From positions 88,241 through 133,227 of the forward strand of contig HF995995.1 of the NCBI GenBank assembly GCA_000432515.1: DNA of 44,987 bases. Reading direction: 5' to 3'. A program made the position numbers and the translations under genes. How positions within the stretch are numbered: the stretch's first letter is position 1; every line of letters begins with the position of its first letter. This DNA comes from Bacteroides sp. CAG:545. Lineage in GTDB: Bacteria > Bacteroidota > Bacteroidia > Bacteroidales > UBA932. Under the pieces are notes generated by a model that saw nothing but the letters and a program-made list of their open reading frames with translations, ran no database searches and had not been told where the DNA came from. Shown here in pieces: positions 18,301 to 25,035 of the stretch.

Positions 18301-18772
18301 ACGGGTCGTAGAGGCCGTGCTCCTTCAGCTGCTTCAGAGCAATGTCCACGAGCTTGTCCTCACGCTCTTTGCAGTACTGTGACTTGAATTCGAGCACCAG
18401 TACCGTAGTGCTGCATCCTTCAGCCTGCGTCAGATACTCGTCGAGGGTAGGCATAGTCTCGCCGTTCGCGAGCTTATACTGTTTCAGGAATCCGTAGGTG
18501 TTCTTCTGGATGTCCTTTCCCTGGATATGCGCATCGTGATGCACCACGACGACATCGTCAGCAGTAAGATGAACGTCGAATTCGCTGCCCCACAGGCCAT
18601 ATTCCTGGGCCGTGCGGAGAGAAGCGATGGAATTCTCCGTATGGGAAGCCTCGTCGCAGTTCCAGAATCCGCGGTGCGCGCCTATCCTGATGCTGCCGGT
18701 GCTCTGTGCCAGTGCCGGAGTGGCTAAGGTCAATGCCGTCAATGCGGCAAGTCTTATCAGTTTGTTTCTCAT
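15302..18772 (-). CDS. Secreted GDPD-GH31 fusion (phosphodiesterase plus alpha-glycosidase)
   Basis: I start at the ATG complementary to 18770-18772 (1156 residues), which gives the signal peptide MRNKLIRLAALTALTLATP with cleavage after 'ALA'. An upstream in-frame start at 18892 would add 40 residues and run through the -7 box. Residues 28-275 are a glycerophosphodiester phosphodiesterase domain: 'GAHRGFWNC' with His33-Arg34, 'TENSIASL', 'GSEFDVHLTADDVVVVHHDA', and the C-terminal 'MSVNVWTVD' and 'GVDCITTNEP'. Residues 300-1060 are a GH31 enzyme: 'PPKYSFGYWWCRFWQYSD', nucleophile Asp646 in 'DFWWLDWQQW', acid/base region 'IGFSGDTYASW', then the beta-domains with 'EDDGETQAYKDE'. A helical tail follows. 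The usual GH31 substrate choices are alpha-xylosides, alpha-glucosides and alpha-galactosides; the true one is unknown. No lipobox is seen, so it is probably periplasmic or secreted. Confidence 0.9.
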   Translation of the reverse strand: MRNKLIRLAALTALTLATPALAQSTGSIRIGAHRGFWNCDEASHTENSIASLRTAQEYGLWGSEFDVHLTADDVVVVHHDAHIQGKDIQKNTYGFLKQYKLANGETMPTLDEYLTQAEGCSTTVLVLEFKSQYCKEREDKLVDIALKQLKEHGLYDPSRVMFISFSMNICKKLAAEAPEFTNQYLNGDIAPSVLKKDGINGIDYHYAVFYKHPEWVKEAHDEGMSVNVWTVDKEKDMKAMIGLGVDCITTNEPLLARRLLGSEELRLSKPSADDPKADAKAEVVAGKARFTVLGSRLIRMEWAADGKFEDRATLGIVNRKMPVPQFTVKRSGKKVTIKTSDLTLTYTGDKEFDENNLHVTFQMADPTSKTGTKKVTWHPGLDDSGNLLGTARTLDGCDGTTTKDPYDKGVASRDGWAIIDESDRQVFVPEDTDWKNWVACRDSVERKDLYIFAYGHDYKAAVEDFVKIGGQIPLPPKYSFGYWWCRFWQYSDFEFVGLGKEIRSLSIPIDVMVLDMDWHETWTLRVRNSPKDEYGQRIGWTGYTWQKKLFPNPANCLQDLHNLGLKTTLNLHPASGIQPYEEPYDRFVKDYLSRTSVYDGPKGYVNADGSKAPVPFRIDDENWANAYFNSVIRPFEKQGVDFWWLDWQQWKESKYMPGLSNTFWLNYTFFNDIVRQSESEGIYARRPMIYHRWGGIGSHRYQIGFSGDTYASWKVLGYLPYFTATASNVGYGYWGHDIGGHIQRRGVKETDPELYTRWLQSGVFTPIFKTHSTKDLTMEKRFWVFPDHFDAMRDAIRLRYDLSPYIYNAARQTYDTGISMCRPMYYYYPEDSRAYDWKEEFMFGDDILATTVCSPADKVTGLAKRGMWFPEGNDWYDVATGTLIKGGQTDTLTYTISENPYYIKAGAVIPMAGEKITSLQEKDNNIRIFVAPGDGESRTSLYEDDGETQAYKDEYATTLISKSADASHVKVTVSGRKGTYNGIDPNRRLQIVFARVFAPEKVFVNGIEIPYSRFAAHNAEVNGSEAEWGYVGADLSAVVYLPESAATEEITVECRFSDYAATHRDLLNGKKALMHRMMELTPETKLVFIKNIDPYMMLPDSFLALAQCSSFISEDPQNAGKYLESIDSKALIDEFSKMEKIPSEFIAKIQAQVNVK

Positions 18773-18812
18773 AATTATATTATATTGTGTTTGTCTCAAA
18801 TCGTATAACTTA

Positions 18813-18820
18813 CAAATATA
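18813..18820 (-). promoter_or_regulatory. -7 box of the GDPD-GH31 gene
   Basis: Minus-strand TATATTTG (TAnnTTTG), 41 bases upstream of the chosen ATG at 18772. It lies inside the 120 extra bases that the longer frame would need, which supports the shorter start. I see no good -33 TTG. Confidence 0.5.
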
Positions 18821-18841
18821 ATAATTTTTCCGCAGTCCTAA

Positions 18842-18872
18842 TTGGAATTGTCGGAGGTTAGGAGTAATTTTG
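18842..18872 (+). promoter_or_regulatory. Promoter of folC
   Basis: TTG at 18842-18844, 20 bases, then TAATTTTG at 18865-18872. It lies 54 bases upstream of the folC ATG and back-to-back with the GDPD-GH31 -7 box on the other strand. Confidence 0.55.
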
Positions 18873-18926
18873 CCACCCCGTTCTGCATACAATTTGTCAG
18901 CGGAGCTATGAAGTATTCGGTTTATT

Positions 18927-20279
18927 ATGATACGTGACGACTACGACTCACTGGTTGAGTCCATCTTCAGAAGATTTCCATCAGTCCAGACTTCCACTTT
19001 CGGCGATGCCTATAAGCCTGGTCTTGAGCATATTGAGGCTTTCTGTGCACTACTCGGAGAGCCGCAGAAGTCTTTCCGTACCATTCACGTGGCCGGGACC
19101 AACGGAAAGGGTTCAGTCGCCAACATGCTTGCCTCGGTGCTCTCGGCTTCAGGATTCAAAACAGGACTCTACACCTCCCCGCACATCCTCGATTTCAGGG
19201 AAAGAATGCGGATGGCAGGTCCGGATTCAGTAGCCTCACTCATACCGGAGGAATATGTATATGATTTTCTGACGAAGTGGTCCGACACGTTCGACAGACT
19301 GGAATTGTCATTCTTTGAAATTACTACAGGGCTGGCCTTCAAATGGTTCGCGGATCAGAAGGTGGATTTTGCTGTCATAGAAGTCGGTCTGGGAGGAAGA
19401 CTCGACAGTACCAATGTGATAACTCCGGAACTCTCCATCGTCACCAGCATTGGTCTGGACCACTGCGACCTGCTCGGCGATACCCTGGAAAAAATCGCGT
19501 TCGAGAAAGCGGGGATCTTCAAGCGTGGAGTCCCGGTAGTGATAGGGGAGACTCTTCCGGAAACGGAGCCTGTCTTCCGTTCCCATTTCGCAGAAGTGAA
19601 CGGGGAAGACAGTCCGGAGCTGGTCTTCGCTGACAAGGCTGTTCCGTCAATGTGGTATATGAAAGATGAGATTCTGAAGTCAATGGACTTGAGGGGCGAA
19701 TATCAGGAAAAGAATCTCAGGACAGTCCTTGCAGCCGTGGATGTGCTCAGAAATGTGATATCTTCAGCCTCGCTGAAAGACAACTCATTGGTAGCCAAGG
19801 CGATTGCCGATACTGCACGTAGAATGGACTTCCACGGCAGATGGGAGCGCCTCTTCACCAATCCGGACGTGATATGCGACATAGGTCACAATGCCGCAGC
19901 CCTCAAGTATAACTTCGCGCAGCTGGAAAGAGCCCTTGCCGACGGCACATATACATCATTGATAATGGTCTATGGCGTAATGGCAGACAAGGACTTCGAT
20001 TCCATAATGCCTCTGTTTCCGGAAAACGCGACTTGGATCTTCACCACCCCGGACACCAGGAGAGCAGAGCCGGCAAGCGAGATATTGGCCAGATACTCAG
20101 CGTTCTGCGAAAAGACTGGCCGCAGCACCTCCCGACTTTATGTCAATGATTCCGTGCGTGATGCCGTAGCGATGGCATTGAAAACAGCTTCGGCTTACGG
20201 TGGAAATCCGCTCGTCTATATAGGCGGCTCCACATTCGTGGTTTCCGAAGCGGTCAAGTGCTTCAGGCGCGTCCGTTGA
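18927..20279 (+). CDS. folC: Folylpolyglutamate synthase / dihydrofolate synthase
   Basis: A 450-residue Mur-ligase-superfamily enzyme that adds glutamate to dihydropteroate and to folates. The P-loop 'HVAGTNGKGSVANM' lies near residue 55. The FolC signatures follow: 'TGLYTSPHILDFRERMRM', 'FEITTGLAFKWFADQKVD', 'EVGLGGRLDSTNVI', 'SIGLDHCDLLGDTLEKIAFEKAG' and the C-terminal 'DIGHNAAALKYN'. Length fits bacterial FolC. It has its own promoter and is the only plus-strand gene between the glycosidase genes of this block. It ends 17 bp from the end of the convergent GH31 gene, with no clear terminator between them. Confidence 0.94.
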   Translation: MIRDDYDSLVESIFRRFPSVQTSTFGDAYKPGLEHIEAFCALLGEPQKSFRTIHVAGTNGKGSVANMLASVLSASGFKTGLYTSPHILDFRERMRMAGPDSVASLIPEEYVYDFLTKWSDTFDRLELSFFEITTGLAFKWFADQKVDFAVIEVGLGGRLDSTNVITPELSIVTSIGLDHCDLLGDTLEKIAFEKAGIFKRGVPVVIGETLPETEPVFRSHFAEVNGEDSPELVFADKAVPSMWYMKDEILKSMDLRGEYQEKNLRTVLAAVDVLRNVISSASLKDNSLVAKAIADTARRMDFHGRWERLFTNPDVICDIGHNAAALKYNFAQLERALADGTYTSLIMVYGVMADKDFDSIMPLFPENATWIFTTPDTRRAEPASEILARYSAFCEKTGRSTSRLYVNDSVRDAVAMALKTASAYGGNPLVYIGGSTFVVSEAVKCFRRVR

Positions 20280-20296
20280 CGAGTGACTGCCGTCAT

Positions 20297-23089
20297 CTAT
20301 AGCGTCACGATGAGTTCTTCTCCAGTGTATTCTACTGACTTTCTGCGGATTCCCTCAGGAGAGATGACCACTACATTGACAGTCTTGGCAGGCGCCATGC
20401 CCTTGAACGAGCCTTCGCGGGCCTTGATGGTGAGCGTGGAGGCCTCATCGTTCCATACCATCGGGTAGCGACAGTATTCGCCCCGCTCGTATCCGTATGT
20501 CAGACCGTCGTCTTCGTACAATGAATATACGGCGTCTTTGCCGGAGAATATCTTCAATGTCAATGTCCTGCCGTCGTCTTGTGCAGTATATTGGATGTCA
20601 GCGCCTTCAGGCACGATCTGCCCGGCTCTTGCGAAAAGCGGAATCCTGTCATAAGGAGCCTCGGCAGTGATTTCTCGGCCGCCTTCGAGTGCTGTTCCGC
20701 TGTACCAGTCATACCATCTGCCTTCCGGAAGATATACCTTCCTGCTTCTTGCACCGTATTCATAGACAGGGCAGACAAGGAGTGCGTCACCGAACATGAA
20801 TTCGTCTCCCGATGACAAGGTTTTCTTGTCATTTGTGAAATCCATCACCAGGGGCCTCATTATGGTATAGTCCTCGAAATGTACCCGGGAATTCATGGTG
20901 TAGATGTATGGCATAAGCCTGTAGCGGAGTTTGTTGGCATTGACAATAGCCTGATATGCAGGATGTTCCGCCGGCGCGATGTTCTGAGGCTCGCGCAGAG
21001 GCCACTGTCCGTGGGCGCGGTAGAGAGGGCAGAAGATGCCCCATTCGTGCCACCTTGCCTGAAGTTCCCTCCATTCGGTGAGGTCCTTCTTCTCGATGCC
21101 GGTCTTGTCGTATTCCTGCTGGGCTGCCATATACCTGTTCTCGACACTGAATCCTCCGATGTCCTGGGTCCAGAACGGAATGCCGCTGATGGAGAAGTTC
21201 AGTCCGGCGCTGATCTGTGCCTTCATGTCTTCCCATCTGGTTCCGATGTCACCGCTCCAAGATGCTGTAGAATATCTCTGAAGCCCTGCAAATCCGTTTC
21301 TGGTGAGCAGGAACACTCTCTGGTCAGGCGCTTCGGAGCGCTGCCCTTCGTAGATGGCCTGGGCATTCATAAGTGCATAGGCATTGAAGTACTCAGTAGA
21401 GGTGCCGAGCGCGGTCGGTCCGCAAAGTGCCTTGCGATAGTCCATGTCGGTGCAGTCGTGGATGTTCGGCTCGCTTGCATCCATCCACCAAGCGTCTATT
21501 CCAAGTCCGAACAGGTGCTCTTTCATCTGTTTCCAGAACAGTTTCCTGGCACCTTCCGCATAGGCATCGTAAAATGACTGCTGATATCCGAGCCAGTCCT
21601 CCACGCTGTCGGTTATCGCGCGGCGGTAAATCCATCCGTGTTCGTCAAGCTCCTTGAAATGTTCGGTATTGGCATAGAATTTCGGCCATACGGAAATCAT
21701 GAAGCGTCCACCCATGGCATGGAGCGTGTCCAGCATCCCTTTCGGATCCGGATATCTGCTGCGGTCGAACTCATGGCTGCCCCACTGGTCGTCCTCCCAA
21801 TACCTCCAGTCCTGCACGATGTTGTCCACCGGAATACCTTTCTCCCTCATTTCTGCCAATGTGCCGAGTATATCCTCCTGCGAAGCATAGCGCTCGCGGC
21901 TCTGCCAGTAGCCCATTGCCCATTTCGGCATTATCTGGGCCTTTCCGGTGATGGTGCGGTAGCCGCTGATTACTTCGTCAATGCTGTCTCCGGCAATGAC
22001 ATAATAGTCGATCTGTCTCTGCATCTCGCCCCACCAGTTCATCCTCTGCTGCACGTCCTCAGGAACAGGGCTCAGCACCCTCAGTCCGCAGTAGGATACA
22101 TCTCCGTCAGGCTTCCATTCTATTCTGAGAGGTATGCGTTTTCCTGCCTCAAGTCTTGTCTCGAATTTCCTTCCGTTAGGGTTCCATGCTGTGCGCCATA
22201 TCTCTGGAGTCATCGGCTTTCCGTCGATAAAGGCCCTGGTGTAGCCGGCGTAATATATATAGAAATGGTAAAGTCCTGTTTCTGAAGGCTCTATCTCGCC
22301 CTCGAACACTACAGAAGAGCCGTTGAACCTGAAATCAGGAGCGTTGCGGACTTTCCCGCAGTCCGGAGTCTCCAGGAATTCCTGGGCCAATGCGGTTTCT
22401 CTTCTTGTCAATGTGCTGCCGTCGGCTGCCGTGTAAGTCCCGGTAATCGCGCCTTCCTCTCCGTTCTTGTCGTAGAGCCTGAACACATTGCCGATCTGCT
22501 CATAGTCTCTCGGGTCGCCCCAGCGGCAGAAACTGTTGCTGTCCCAGAGCAGTCCGTACTTCTTGGATGAAACAATGAAAGGAATGGAGATCTTGGTGTT
22601 GTATTGGTACAGCTCCTCGTTCTTGCCCTTGTAGTTCCAGTCGTCTGCCTGATGCTGTCCGAGGCCGTAGAATGCCTCGTCTTCAGGAGAGTCGAAACTC
22701 TGGCTGACGGTCCATGCCTTGTCTCCTTCTACCGTAATGGGGGTGAACGAGCGGCAATGCTCTGCAGTCAGTTCTGTCCCGTCAGGACGGAAGAACGAAA
22801 CCCGGCCGTCCGAGTTGTCCACAACTGCGGTTATTCCAGGGGCCTTGACTGTAGTTACAGAATAGTCTTTTGTTACATTGATCCTGATTTTTCTCTGCGG
22901 CTTCAGTGCCATCAGGGATTTTCCGTCGATGAAATCGGCGCCTTCAGGTACGGATGTGACGCGCAGGATATTGTCAGAATAGGCTTCTACTCTGGTCTTT
23001 CCTCCCTCGTAGGAGATTGTCACTGAATTGGTTGAACATGCTGTCAATGCGAGCGCGGCGGCTGCGGTGATGGCAGGAATGAGTCTCAT
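20297..23089 (-). CDS. GH31 alpha-glycosidase lipoprotein with PA14 insert (alpha-xylosidase type)
   Basis: I start at the ATG complementary to 23087-23089 (930 residues), which gives a lipoprotein signal MRLIPAITAAAALALTAC with the lipobox Cys at residue 18. The longer frame from 23152 adds 21 residues with no signal. After an N-terminal beta-domain, a PA14-like module is inserted at about residues 235-355 ('SETGLYHFYIYYAGYTRAFIDG', 'GKRIPLRIEWKPDG'). The barrel has 'PKWAMGYWQSRERYASQED', nucleophile Asp537 in 'DAWWMDASEPN' and acid/base region 'ASWSGDIGTRWED'. The tail carries 'YSLYEDDGLTYGYERGEY' (DUF5110-like). This layout, GH31 with a PA14 insert, is that of Bacteroides xyloglucan alpha-xylosidases, so alpha-1,6-xylose removal is the leading guess. 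A separate -7 box lies 31 bases upstream of the start. Confidence 0.92.
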   Translation of the reverse strand: MRLIPAITAAAALALTACSTNSVTISYEGGKTRVEAYSDNILRVTSVPEGADFIDGKSLMALKPQRKIRINVTKDYSVTTVKAPGITAVVDNSDGRVSFFRPDGTELTAEHCRSFTPITVEGDKAWTVSQSFDSPEDEAFYGLGQHQADDWNYKGKNEELYQYNTKISIPFIVSSKKYGLLWDSNSFCRWGDPRDYEQIGNVFRLYDKNGEEGAITGTYTAADGSTLTRRETALAQEFLETPDCGKVRNAPDFRFNGSSVVFEGEIEPSETGLYHFYIYYAGYTRAFIDGKPMTPEIWRTAWNPNGRKFETRLEAGKRIPLRIEWKPDGDVSYCGLRVLSPVPEDVQQRMNWWGEMQRQIDYYVIAGDSIDEVISGYRTITGKAQIMPKWAMGYWQSRERYASQEDILGTLAEMREKGIPVDNIVQDWRYWEDDQWGSHEFDRSRYPDPKGMLDTLHAMGGRFMISVWPKFYANTEHFKELDEHGWIYRRAITDSVEDWLGYQQSFYDAYAEGARKLFWKQMKEHLFGLGIDAWWMDASEPNIHDCTDMDYRKALCGPTALGTSTEYFNAYALMNAQAIYEGQRSEAPDQRVFLLTRNGFAGLQRYSTASWSGDIGTRWEDMKAQISAGLNFSISGIPFWTQDIGGFSVENRYMAAQQEYDKTGIEKKDLTEWRELQARWHEWGIFCPLYRAHGQWPLREPQNIAPAEHPAYQAIVNANKLRYRLMPYIYTMNSRVHFEDYTIMRPLVMDFTNDKKTLSSGDEFMFGDALLVCPVYEYGARSRKVYLPEGRWYDWYSGTALEGGREITAEAPYDRIPLFARAGQIVPEGADIQYTAQDDGRTLTLKIFSGKDAVYSLYEDDGLTYGYERGEYCRYPMVWNDEASTLTIKAREGSFKGMAPAKTVNVVVISPEGIRRKSVEYTGEELIVTL

Positions 23090-23119
23090 GCTGAATGTGG
23101 TTTTATGAAGTTCCGCCTG

Positions 23120-23127
23120 CAAAATTA
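23120..23127 (-). promoter_or_regulatory. -7 box of the PA14-GH31 gene
   Basis: Minus-strand TAATTTTG, 31 bases before the ATG at 23089. The nearest upstream TTTG (complement of 23152-23155) is 24 bases away, a little far, so the -33 is uncertain. It suggests the GH31 gene can be expressed apart from the GH29 gene upstream. Confidence 0.45.
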
Positions 23128-23161
23128 TATCATTCGCATGATTGCCCGCCACAAACCGGCA

Positions 23162-24775
23162 TCATAGACAAAAATCCGTCAAAAAAGTATCAAAAAAAGC
23201 TGATATTCCGCTGACGGCTGCTGTAGCCCGTGACTTCAGGAGCCTTACCCTGATGCAGTCGGTCTCCACATTCTCGAATCTCAGAATCCTTTTGTGACCG
23301 ATGTTGGTGCTTGTGGCGATTTCTGTCCACTCTCCGTTTACCATTGCGTCCACGGCGAATTCTTCCACCCTCTCGCCGACGGTTCTGATGGCCTCGCTCA
23401 GGGCGATCCTGTTTATTGTCCGTTTTTCCGGCAGTTTCACCACGATGCTGTCACCCTCATTGATAGGTATGAAGGTGTCTATATCATTGTCCAACAGTTC
23501 TTTGTCCGCTTCGGCTCCCTTCAGCAGGTCGTTCCCGTAGGTCTCCCTGATTCTTCTTCCGGTTTCTCTGAGAACCTTCACATCTTCAGCTGCGAAACGT
23601 CCGTTCTTGTCCGGCGGGATGTTCAGAAGGAATATGGCGTTGCCTCCGGTGCTGCGCTCGTACATGTCGAAAACGTCGTCAGCGCTGCGGGTCATCTGGT
23701 GGGTGTCGTCCCTGTAGAACCAGCCATCGCGTATGGATGTGTTCACTTCTGTCGGCTGGTAGTGGAGCCACCTGCCTTTAATGAGTTCGTCTCTTCCACC
23801 CAAGTCATTGGCCATCAAGTCATTGAAATGCGAAAGCGTGTCCGGGTTCTCCATATATGGAATCACGTTCCACTCCGTGGCTCTGGTGCGTCCCTGCTCG
23901 TTGCCGCACCATCTGATATCTTCGCGTCCGAAGATGGTGGCCTGCGGGGCCAGGGTGCGTATGAGCTCTTTCCATGCCTTATAATTATAGGTCTGTCCGC
24001 CCTTGCGTTTCGGGTGGGCGCCGTCCAGCCACACTTCAGAAATCGGCCCGTATTCGGTAAGGAGCTCGAAAAGCTGGTTCAGATAGTATTCGTTGTAGTC
24101 ATCCACATTGAAAGTGAACCTTGTCTTGTTCGCGAACGGTCTGCCGGCCACTTCACGCGGAATAGTCCGCAGCGAAGGCTTGCTCCGGTTGCCGTACAGC
24201 CCGTCAGGACTCTCTATCTGGTACAGGTCGGCAGGCGAAAGGTATATTCCAAGCTTGAGACCATATTTCCTGCAGGAAAGTGACAGGTCCTTGAGCACAT
24301 CTCCTTCTCCATTGCGGAATCCGCTGGACATTATTCCGTGTCTGGTATATCTGCTCTGCCACATCACGAATCCGTCATGATGCTTGGCCGTGAAAATCAC
24401 CATCTTCATACCGGCGTCCTTCATGGCGCTGCACCATTGGTCCGTATCGAGTTCTTTCAGCGCGAACATCTCCGGGGTCTCCATGCCGCTGCCCCACTCC
24501 TTTCCGGTAAATGTGTTAGGCCCGAAATGCACGAATGCAATGAATTCATCTTCAAGTGCTTGGAACTGGTTTTCGGAAGGTATGACATTGGCCGCCTTCC
24601 TGATTATCTCCTCTTCGCTGTCGCCCTCGACGCATACGGTATTGCAGTATTTCTGTTCCGAGGTCAATGCTGAGGCTCCGCTGCCCTTTTTGCTGCTTTT
24701 TGTCGCGAATATGAAGGCCGCTCCTATGATGATAACCGTCGCAACCGCTGTCAATGTCAATGTTTTCTTGCTCAT
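23162..24775 (-). CDS. GH29 alpha-L-fucosidase, membrane-anchored
   Basis: I start at the ATG complementary to 24773-24775 (537 residues). The longer frame (24817) would run across the promoter. The N-terminus MSKKTLTLTAVATVIIIGAAF is a signal-anchor followed by 'KSSKKGS', with no lipobox Cys, unlike most exported enzymes in this window. GH29 hallmarks: 'FIAFVHFGPNTFTGKEWGSG', 'KMVIFTAKHHDGFVMWQS', 'GLKLGIYLSPAD', nucleophile Asp251 in 'EVWLDGAHPKRKGG'. The C-terminal 110 residues look like an F5/8 type C (discoidin) sandwich ('KRTINRIALSEAI', 'DCIRVRLLKS'). It should release alpha-L-fucose from plant or host glycans; the linkage cannot be told. It is divergent from the SusC gene with a shared 260-bp control region. 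Confidence 0.92.
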   Translation of the reverse strand: MSKKTLTLTAVATVIIIGAAFIFATKSSKKGSGASALTSEQKYCNTVCVEGDSEEEIIRKAANVIPSENQFQALEDEFIAFVHFGPNTFTGKEWGSGMETPEMFALKELDTDQWCSAMKDAGMKMVIFTAKHHDGFVMWQSRYTRHGIMSSGFRNGEGDVLKDLSLSCRKYGLKLGIYLSPADLYQIESPDGLYGNRSKPSLRTIPREVAGRPFANKTRFTFNVDDYNEYYLNQLFELLTEYGPISEVWLDGAHPKRKGGQTYNYKAWKELIRTLAPQATIFGREDIRWCGNEQGRTRATEWNVIPYMENPDTLSHFNDLMANDLGGRDELIKGRWLHYQPTEVNTSIRDGWFYRDDTHQMTRSADDVFDMYERSTGGNAIFLLNIPPDKNGRFAAEDVKVLRETGRRIRETYGNDLLKGAEADKELLDNDIDTFIPINEGDSIVVKLPEKRTINRIALSEAIRTVGERVEEFAVDAMVNGEWTEIATSTNIGHKRILRFENVETDCIRVRLLKSRATAAVSGISAFFDTFLTDFCL

Positions 24776-24801
24776 AAGTACCTGGTTCTGTATTATTTCC
24801 G

Positions 24802-24832
24802 CAAAGTTAGCAACCATAAGTCAACCGTCAAA
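24802..24832 (-). promoter_or_regulatory. Promoter of the GH29 gene
   Basis: On the minus strand: TTTG (complement of 24829-24832), 19 bases, then TAACTTTG (complement of 24802-24809), 26 bases before the ATG. This is a full -33/-7 match. Confidence 0.6.
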
Positions 24833-24843
24833 AATTACTTGGA

Positions 24844-24875
24844 AATCTTGGCAGGTTCCCGTCAATGTCAAGATT
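24844..24875. promoter_or_regulatory. Inverted repeat between the GH29 and SusC promoters
   Basis: AATCTTG at 24844-24850 and CAAGATT at 24869-24875 are exact reverse complements separated by 18 bases. The site lies midway between the two divergent -33 elements, where an operator for a PUL regulator would be expected. No regulator gene is in the window, so this is only a candidate. Confidence 0.35.
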
Positions 24876-24900
24876 GTAGCATTTTATGATAAAATAGTAC

Positions 24901-24931
24901 TTGTTTGACGGCCTATGTGTCAGTAATTTTG
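24901..24931 (+). promoter_or_regulatory. Promoter of the glucomannan PUL (SusC operon)
   Basis: TTG at 24901-24903, 20 bases, then TAATTTTG at 24924-24931. A second TTTG at 24904-24907 would give a 16-base spacer. Transcription would start near 24938 and leave a 5' leader of close to 100 bases before the SusC ATG, long enough to hold regulatory structure. Confidence 0.6.
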
Positions 24932-24952
24932 CAACGTTGTAATACGGTTTAA

Positions 24953-24974
24953 AAAGCGTTTAGAAAGCGTTAAG
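24953..24974 (+). repeat. Tandem 11-bp repeat in the SusC leader
   Basis: AAAGCGTTTAG followed directly by AAAGCGTTAAG: two 11-base units with one difference, so one helical turn apart. They lie just downstream of the predicted transcription start, in the 5' leader of the SusC operon. They could be a protein-binding direct repeat or part of a leader structure. Confidence 0.5.
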
Positions 24975-25035
24975 AAAAACAGCTGATTATTTACGATTGA
25001 GAACAATAACCAATATATGTTAAATCACACACAGT

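Noticed and set aside
23294..24283. Plus-strand ORF of 329 codons over the GH29 gene
   Set aside because: It is a shadow of the fucosidase gene, whose frame has all catalytic motifs; the plus-strand translation resembles no known family.
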